Part shown: piece by piece, positions 57,322 through 64,000 of the stretch
Position numbering within the stretch: the first letter of the stretch is position 1
Layout: every line of letters starts with the position of its first letter
Assembly: GCF_910592395.1 (NCBI RefSeq)
Contig: NC_088326.1
Coordinates: 10,669,001-10,733,000, forward strand
Source: Lineus longissimus
Lineage: Eukaryota > Nemertea > Pilidiophora > Heteronemertea > Lineidae
DNA length: 64,000 nt
Reading direction: 5' to 3'
Notes under the pieces: model-generated
Database searches by the model: none
Told to the model about the DNA's origin: nothing
What the model saw: the letters and a program-made list of their open reading frames with translations, nothing else
Translations under genes and position numbers: made by a program

Positions 57322-59096
57322 ATGGCGATGCCACCACATAATGTACAAAATCCAATGCAGACATCAGGGGTGGGAATGATGGTGCCAGGTCCCGGGATCA
57401 CCATGATGCAACAGCAGCCTGCTCCTCAGTACCACCAAATGATGCAGCAAGGCATGCCGGGCCCTCCACCAGGGGTGCAGATGCAACAAATGATGGGTGG
57501 GATGCCCCCTGGTGGCCCACCGCAGAAGGAAATTCCGGCAGCGTATCTGTGTCGGTTGGGGCAGGAAGCAGTGCAGGAGATCGTCCACAAGACAATGGAG
57601 ATATTTCAAACCTTGAAACAGACTACTGTGAGTTTATTTTTCGGTTCCGAAACTATACAGGGACATTCCGATTATTAATATTAGTCTTATTTAGTGGCCA
57701 TTTCATTTCACAATTTTGTGAAATTGCATGTCGTTTTGACAACCCTGTTACAGTAATTTTAATCAGATTTTTATTTTTGCGGCAACATATAAATTATAAA
57801 TTTGATTATCTGAAGACGTTATAATAAAGTGGTCCGCTTCGAGAAGTAAAAATTAAGCAAATAAAGACTAAAAAAGTGAAATCGGGTTCTTTGCTTTTTG
57901 TGCAGGAAGCAAAGCTAAATTTGCTTTAAAATCTTTTTAAAATCAAATTGAGCCTCTCCCTTCTGGTATTATGTTCGAAATTGGAAATGTTGTAACGCTT
58001 TTTTCATCTCCATTTACAGCTCCCGAACGGCACAACAGTCAACATGCAAAATTATCAAGACCGTCGGGCCAAACTTGAAGATCACATGAAGAAAATGACA
58101 ATATGTTTCAACCGATTGCGTAACCTCTACACACGAGTGAACGACACTTGTACCATGATAACCCAGAACAATGAAGAAGTAAGCATTTTGTATTGAATGA
58201 AATATCATTTGTAGGAGGAAACCTACTAGTCTGGTCTGAGACTTGTGCATGATACGGGACATGTCCCCTCTGCCATAGTGTCTGTCCTGATTTATTTTGA
58301 TGGTATGTTTCAAGCGGCAAGAAATATAATATGTTTCTTTTCTTATTTAAATATCTTTCCACCTGCATTTTCCAGTAGATTTTTCGTCATTCTTCTCATT
58401 TCCTATTCAAAAGTCTGGCGCAGATCAGTTAGCTAAGTTCAGCCTGAAGAACATGTGGACAATAGGGCCTGCAATAGGGCTCCATTCAGAAACTTGTGTA
58501 TGACTTGACAATTGCTTTGATTTCGACAGAGGCAGGGGAAGGGCATGGTAATACTCATATGAGATTCACTTTAAAATTTTTCTTATTCGCTTCCAGAATT
58601 TCATTCCGTATGAGGATGAAGATGAGACTAACTACGCCCGACAGACAGACATTTATCAGTACAGCTCCGAGGAGCGCAAGGAAGTGATTGAGGTAAGAAA
58701 AATAGATCTTTCAAACGCCAGCTTATACAACAAGATGGTACAGTTGTAGCCTCCATACAATTATAACATTTGTGTTCCTGGCAGGGGCTATCAGTGTACT
58801 ACCAGCTCATTTCTTGGAGCTATAATTGTATCAGTTTATCTAAGAGCTCACCAGGTGAGCTAAAGATTGCTACAATCCCATAACTCTTGCAGACCATTGT
58901 TAGAGAACAATGTAACTTAGTTGGGATGTGGAATATAACTTGTTAGTTCTTGTTTCCTCTTGTCCTAGTTCTTATCCGCTTTCCTTTCCTGTTGCAGCAA
59001 GTGAGATTAAAGAATCGGCAGCTCAAGGAGGTGATAGATCAGCTACGCACCGTCATCTGGGAAATTAACACAATGATGGCCATGAGGCATACGTGA
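57322..59096 (+). CDS. MED30: Mediator complex subunit 30
   Basis: Four exons: 57322-57627, 58020-58178, 58597-58692, 58998-59096. All have GT-AG junctions in phase 0 and total 660 nt (219 aa; human 178). MED30 is a metazoan subunit of the Mediator head, which links transcription factors to RNA polymerase II in the nucleus. Residues 1-70 are Met/Gln/Pro/Gly-rich with no fixed fold, longer than in vertebrates. The conserved part starts with EIPAAYLCRLGQEAVQEIV (exon 1) and continues with LPNGTTVNMQNYQDRRAKLE (exon 2), FIPYEDEDE and SSEERKEVIE (exon 3) and LKNRQLKEVIDQLRTVIWEIN (exon 4). A pyrimidine tract with AG at 57285-57286 may be a 5'UTR acceptor. The poly(A) signal is at 59790-59795. Confidence 0.95.
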
Positions 59097-59330
59097 TTGA
59101 TCGGCTACCCATCGTCATTCGGGAAATCAATGATAGCCGCGAGGCGCATGTTACACGGACAGATTGTTGGGAGAGACTTGATAAAACATGCTGTGGCATT
59201 TATTTGTGACCATGAAGGACTTGGCAGCGAGTGTAGCAGTGGGGCATTCGCAACTCGAACAGATTGTCACAAGAGACTAGATGACACATGTTGTGAACTT
59301 TATTTGTGACACCGAAGGACTTGGCGGCTC
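59097..59330 (+). repeat. decayed duplications in the MED30 3'UTR
   Basis: 59097-59153 is a diverged tandem copy (about 80%) of the last coding stretch of exon 4 (about 59036-59093). Downstream, 59157-59225 and 59255-59325 are two further copies of one segment (ACAGATTGT...GAAGGACTTGGC). Confidence 0.7.
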
Positions 59331-59789
59331 ACGAGATTCTGGTCTAGTTGAGCATGGATTATCTCCAGTGTGAATCGTGGACCAGATTTTTACCCATAAC
59401 AATCATCATCACACACACTTTCAAACAACCATTCAACACTTTGTCTTTTAATCAAGTTCCTGCGCTGCTCTCAACTTGATCAGTTTTGTCTTATAATTGT
59501 TCAAGTCTTTTCAAAAATCTTCGGAAATTTCCGAAGACAATGCAAACTGGCGTCAATGGAGTCAAACCAGCATGTGAATTTGGTAAAAGATACAATGACT
59601 GGTTGCCTGAGAACTTTTGCCGTGCATATGGGAGAAAATCTGGTCCATTGTTTACAACGGTATTTGGTACATGTAAGGTCAAGGTCGAAGGGTGTAACGT
59701 CTTGGCGTAACAGGAGACAACACCCGAACTAGTTTTGAACAACAACCAAGTCCTGTAAAAACGAACACAAACACTTATATCATGTGCAA

Positions 59790-59795
59790 AATAAA
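59790..59795 (+). terminator. MED30 poly(A) signal
   Basis: AATAAA about 700 bp after the MED30 stop, at the end of a region without other genes. Confidence 0.55.
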
Positions 59796-59953
59796 TATTT
59801 TCATACAATTGCATACAAAAGTAATGATTTTAGTCTTTATTTATCACAGTTCCTATAGTTAGTGGCCGCCGATTTAGTATGTACACATTGGAGGGGGATT
59901 GTAAAATTGAGGTCCAGACTGGGGTGCCGTGTGATGTCTTCCTCACAAAATTC

Positions 59954-60130
59954 AACAGTGGAATCTCCCTAAGCGGATACCTCTCTAATAAGGACACCCT
60001 CACTAACAATAAGGGCACTAGTTTGTTCACCATTTAGTTGGATTCCATTCAATTCTCTAATCAGGATAACTCTCTATTAAGGACAATACTTGTCAGTCCT
60101 GAGGGTGTCCTCAATAGAGAGGTTCTCCAG
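59954..60130 (+). mobile_element. Tc1/mariner-like MITE, copy 5, decayed
   Basis: Same family as 49267-49505. The left end reads ACAGTGGAATCTCCC and the right end GAGAGGTTCT without the terminal ACTGTA. It lies between the convergent MED30 and EF-hand-like genes. Confidence 0.65.
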
Positions 60131-60476
60131 ACTATAAATAAAGGACATGAAGGATTTGCATAATTTTTGCAGAGTAAAACAGTCTGACTTAGTACATGTT
60201 CCTCTCACCATACAGGGTGGCCCAGAATTATGTTCCCTCACACAATGAATACACAAACGAATTCTATTGTGCAAGGGAAAATAATTCAGGGCCACCCTGC
60301 AGATCATTTTCACCAGCCTCATTTCGGTCCGCAAATTGGGACAACTCGCTAACGCCATTTTTTTCCTGGGTGGAAGATTCAATAACGCTTCTCTTCCATC
60401 TCAGCCACAGCTGGACCAGCCCCAATTCATTCCGAAGTTACCTCACCACTGCGCCACCTATCTTTTGGTGCTGCAG

Positions 60477-61840
60477 CTAGAATAGTCGTGATTCGCTCAG
60501 CGGGTCACTGATAATCCTATCGTGAATCTCAATGAAGAGGGGGACATACGTGAGATAATCCAAAAAGTCAACAACTCCCTTCCTCTCTCGGTTAAACTTG
60601 CTCAGGACCTGAAAACGTGAACAAAATGGTTAGAATGAGGAAGAACTGGAACTGCTCCAGATATCCATTTTGTCAGAAAACTTGAGAAAACATTGACACA
60701 TGAGGGTTCATATACAGCAGCCACAAAATCCACTTCAGGTCTTTTCGAGAAAATACAACATTTTTTGCTGTGAATTGAAGGATTTTTGCATAAAAAGTGA
60801 CGTCTTATCATCTGAGTTTCTATTTGATCCGTTTCATACTATTGTCTTCCTGTAACATTTGGACATCCATTGGGCAGCCAAGATTGATGGGCAGGCTCTT
60901 GAACATCCACGATATGTCCAAATGAGAGAAGTTCTGTCCAAGAAGAAGCCCAGAAAATGGTAGTTAGTGCACAATTGCCTGTGTGTCATGCATACTCAGA
61001 AGTGTTACTTCTTTGTAAGATGATGATTCTCCTTGTAATGTTTGCTGAAAAAACTTTATTACCGGTAAATAAATCAATGATATCGATCAAAGATTAGTAA
61101 GACTTACATATTTTGTGTGTTCTGGTGAGACGCCCCCAGCTGCTAGCTCCACTGCCAGACTCCGTGCAGTGATTTTCCCATCCGGAGCATCAATGTCCTG
61201 ATCGGACAACAGGTAGAATAGTTCCTAGAACGGTAATGAGAATTTTTGATAGTCTTGAATCGAGACTATAGGTATAGACAAACCATGCAGTAGAGATGAG
61301 ATAATGTTTGCTTTTGAAAACGCCAAGATATCACAGTTCCGACAAACCGAAATCAAATCGGCAGTATCTAAAACCACATACCACATACTACATACCCACA
61401 TACTCACATGCCAATTTTTTCCAGGTTGGGAAATCCAATGACGGTTTAGCTATTGTTAAAGGAAAATCTTTCGACCTTTGACGGAACAACTGCCAGTAAC
61501 TTATGTCGATATTTCCACCAGATGTGGTACTCTGCCAAATGTGAATATCTTCGGGTATGTGGGTATGTGGTATGTGGCTTTAGATACTTCCAATCAAATC
61601 TCAGTGACTCTAGTTGGTATGCAGGACCTGTACGAAGCAAATTTGACATCTTCATGGCCTAAATCACCAGCCCCAATTTTCATTGGAGACCGGTGTTTCA
61701 CCCCAACACCCTGCTACAGTTATAAGACACTATTTCAAAAGGTCAGACAATGTCCGACAATATTTCTTACCTTGCATTTCGCCATTTTGACGTCCAAAGC
61801 ATCAAAGTTGAATTTGTTGATTAATTTCCTAATAATTGGG
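60477..61840 (-). CDS. EF-hand-like protein, last three exons
   Basis: Exons 61840-61771, 61224-61108 and 60608-60477 have GT-AG borders and agreeing phases, ending in TAG. The 106 residues read PIIRKLINKFNFDALDVKMA, then ELFYLLSDQDIDAPDGKIT, then LSKFNRERKGVVDFLDYLTY and PLFIEIHDRIISDPL to the end. Both of the last two blocks resemble helix-loop-helix EF-hands with non-standard loops (DQDIDAPDGKIT; NRERKGVVDFLD), so calcium binding is uncertain. The gene continues upstream. A possible preceding 41-nt exon at 62346-62306 fits in phase (PKTYGGDYFTQVK) but has a weak acceptor. I could not assign a named family. It faces MED30 tail-to-tail. Confidence 0.7.
61360..61607. repeat. imperfect inverted repeat, about 48-bp arms
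   Basis: The left arm (about 61360-61408, including CCACATACCACATACTACAT) pairs with the right arm (about 61553-61604, including GTATGTGGTATGTGGCTTTA). The spacer is about 145 bp. It lies in the intron between the first two visible EF-hand-like exons and could be a small foldback element. Confidence 0.6.
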
Positions 61841-62604
61841 CTGAAATCATGATGAAAAACAACAAATTAAATAGCTGGTCATGTTTTTGTTGGAATAAAT
61901 AAGCACATGAACATTATACCCAAAATCGATTGTTGCATCTCCAAGAAAATACTAGCAAGGAATGAAGAGGAGGTTTTTTTAGTAATTTAAAGACTTTTTT
62001 GATAATTTTGTCTCGTATACACATTTGGTCATCAAAGAAAAACCCTTATACAAGGGGTACAGTGACTAGGCTATACAGAGACTACCTGATTTTACAGGGA
62101 AGGAAATTTTGTAGACAAAGTGATTAATTTTACTGTTGCGTTATGGAGTAGCGGTTGGAAACTAACTATTATGATCTAGATTATGCTTGAATTGTGTCAC
62201 GGTGAGCCCCTACACATCCTGGGGGAGGAGGGATGTCTCTCTGTAAGTGCATACCCCATGTGCACAACAGTCTAAAGTGAGAGGCTCTCTTTTTGCAAAT
62301 TTTACCTCTTCACTTGTGTGAAATAATCCCCACCATATGTCTTGGGCTATCTTATATTATGCCAATTCCCTCAGATGTCTTTTGGCGCCATCATCCAAAA
62401 TTTGTGCGAATGAGCCCTCACAATACCCTTGACAACCAAACGTCACCTGGGATCCGTTGCCGCAGGGGACTTATGACCCCACACAACACCAGACAGATGC
62501 CAAGACGCGCAGGACTTTCAAATAGATACAAAAGTTTGCCAGAGTCATGTGTTTACGTAATGTCAAACCATTTCGCAGAATTAATCTGGTTGACATCCTA
62601 ATAA

Positions 62605-62800
62605 TAATAATAATAATTGTTATTTGTAAAGCGCCTGTATCACTTGAAACAAATGTTCACCGGCGCTGGTAAGCTCTATTGAAACGAAGGGTCTCGAGTT
62701 CTTTGCGAAAGGTTGAGACATCCGATGTAGCTCTCAGGGTGGGGGAAAGAGAGTTCCACAGTTGAAGTGCTAAAGTGGCGAATGCTCGACCTGTGTCGAC
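62605..62800 (+). repeat. dispersed repeat with (AAT)n head
   Basis: An (AAT)n run is followed by TTTGTAAAGCGCCTGTATCA and a body ending GTGGCGAATGCTCGACCTGTG, then a short CCTGTGTC array. The layout (microsatellite plus 'aaagcgcc' phrase) is that of a SINE or non-LTR tail read in reverse. No ORF is present. Confidence 0.5.
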
Positions 62801-63424
62801 CTGTGTCAACCTGTGTCAATAAGGATGACATTTACCCTTTTGGCCATACTTACAAATATAAAATTCCGTCACGAACAAACTCATTTCACAATCTGACACC
62901 AAGACATCAAAGTTCAATGACGTCATTTCCTACTTACTCCGAATCCATAATTCTCTCAGACAGTGACGCTATAACCGAAAACAGCTTCATGTTAATCCGC
63001 GGTTGGCCGGGAAGATCCAGGATCTACAATTACATGATAACGGGAGGGTGAGGATGGGTAATACTGAGTGCTAGTGGTGCCACCTAGAAGCTGAATGATA
63101 AACCATGTCAGATGTCACTTCAAGTTAGCCAAAATAGACACACGGTGTCCACAATATTGAACGTTATAATTTTTTGTCGTCAAACTATTATATATTTCAG
63201 GCATTGATGCAGCTTGTCTTGCCTCTTGATACAATAGCTTGTTCCCATTCCTTCCACCTTTGCTCTCGCCTGCAGGCCTAAAATGCTCCACTAATGTCTG
63301 TTTTCAAATGTTTCTGTCCTGCAACCAGCAACCTTGCCATTACAACATGATGATTGTAACAGGAAAGTTCCAAGTAATGAATGTAACACAAAGCATGAGT
63401 ACTAGTTACAGGTGACCCCCCCCC

Positions 63425-63905
63425 CATTGGGCATACCAATTGGCTGCTTGTTGGGTCATTGGGGCATACCAATTCATTGCTTGTTGGGCCATTGGGCATA
63501 CCAATTCATTGCTTGTTGGGTCATTGGGGCATACCAATTCACTGCTTGTTGGGTCATTGGGGCATACCAATTCACTGCTTGTTGGGTCATTGGGGCATAC
63601 CAATTCACTGCTTGTTGGGTCATTGGGTTATACCAATTCACTGCTTGTTGGGTCATTGGGTTATACCAATTCACTGCTTGTTGGGTCATTGGGGCATACC
63701 AATTCACTGCTTGTTGGGTCATTGGGTTATACCAATTCACTGCTTGTTGGGTCATTGGGTTATACCAATTCACTGCTTGTTGGGTCATTGGGGGCATTCC
63801 AATTCACTGCTTGTTGGGTCATTGGGGCATACCAATTCACTGCTTGTTGGGTCATTGGGGCATACCAATTCACTGCTTGTTGGGTCATTGGGTCATACCA
63901 TTCAC
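63425..63905 (+). repeat. 33-bp minisatellite, about 14 copies
   Basis: The unit contains CATACCAATTCACTGCTTGT and TGGGTCATT, with minor variants (ggggcata, gggttata). The period is a multiple of three, so ORFs of 107-175 aa open on both strands. They are a by-product of the repeat and not evidence of a gene. Confidence 0.85.
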
Positions 63906-64000
63906 TCCTGGCCTGACCACATTAGCGTTGCCTATGTAACGCCAACGTTACTGTTAACAACGCCAACAGAGCAATACATTTATAACCATAACTTAAACCT

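Noticed and set aside
62293-62601. 102-aa plus-strand ORF
   Set aside because: No recognisable content; the same DNA may hold a small minus-strand exon of the EF-hand-like gene.
63412-63939. repeat proteins on either strand
   Set aside because: By-product of a 33-bp minisatellite whose period is a multiple of three.

Overview
The window is nuclear DNA from an animal: spliced genes with GT-AG introns, poly(A) signals, many minisatellites and many short inverted-repeat elements. It is probably a marine lophotrochozoan (mollusc, brachiopod, nemertean or similar). The reasons are an opine dehydrogenase gene, a tandem TRIM cluster, and a dense load of tRNA-SINEs, MITEs and non-LTR remnants. The exact phylum cannot be read from the sequence.

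Layout. 1-1095: minus-strand pogo-like DDE transposase ORF, open to the window edge. 1440-19760: tandem cluster of three segmental copies of a RING/B-box (TRIM-type) E3 ligase gene. Copy 1 (3079-5092) is frameshifted, copy 2 (13893-14890) is only a 3' remnant, and copy 3 (17607-19700) is intact. Repeats lie between them (a 1.6-kb dispersed repeat, a tRNA-SINE, MITEs, a foldback element with its empty site nearby). 20619-23699 (minus): opine dehydrogenase, four coding exons, 437 aa. 23700-27414: palindromes and minisatellites. 27415-50147 (minus): TUBGCP5, reconstructed here as 20 coding exons with consistent phases throughout (1007 aa). An intronless class A GPCR (37808-38878, plus) is nested in its ninth intron, and large minisatellites fill several other introns. 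50885-51730 (plus): an unrecognised 281-aa Ser-rich protein, head-to-head with TUBGCP5. 55057-57194: long-TIR element holding a broken SGNH-hydrolase-like ORF. 57322-59096 (plus): MED30, four exons, 219 aa. 60477-61840 (minus): last three exons of an EF-hand-like protein, tail-to-tail with MED30. 62605-63910: dispersed repeat and a 33-bp minisatellite.

The genes are not an operon or pathway. They are a microtubule-nucleation subunit, a Mediator subunit, a fermentative enzyme, a receptor and an expanding/decaying TRIM family. I did not find a convincing new multi-gene system. The strongest unusual signals are: Gln in place of the catalytic His of the opine dehydrogenase; a 96-bp triplication across the 3' splice border of TUBGCP5 exon 11; a minisatellite grown from retrotransposon coding sequence; and several mobile elements whose ends can be read with target duplications.
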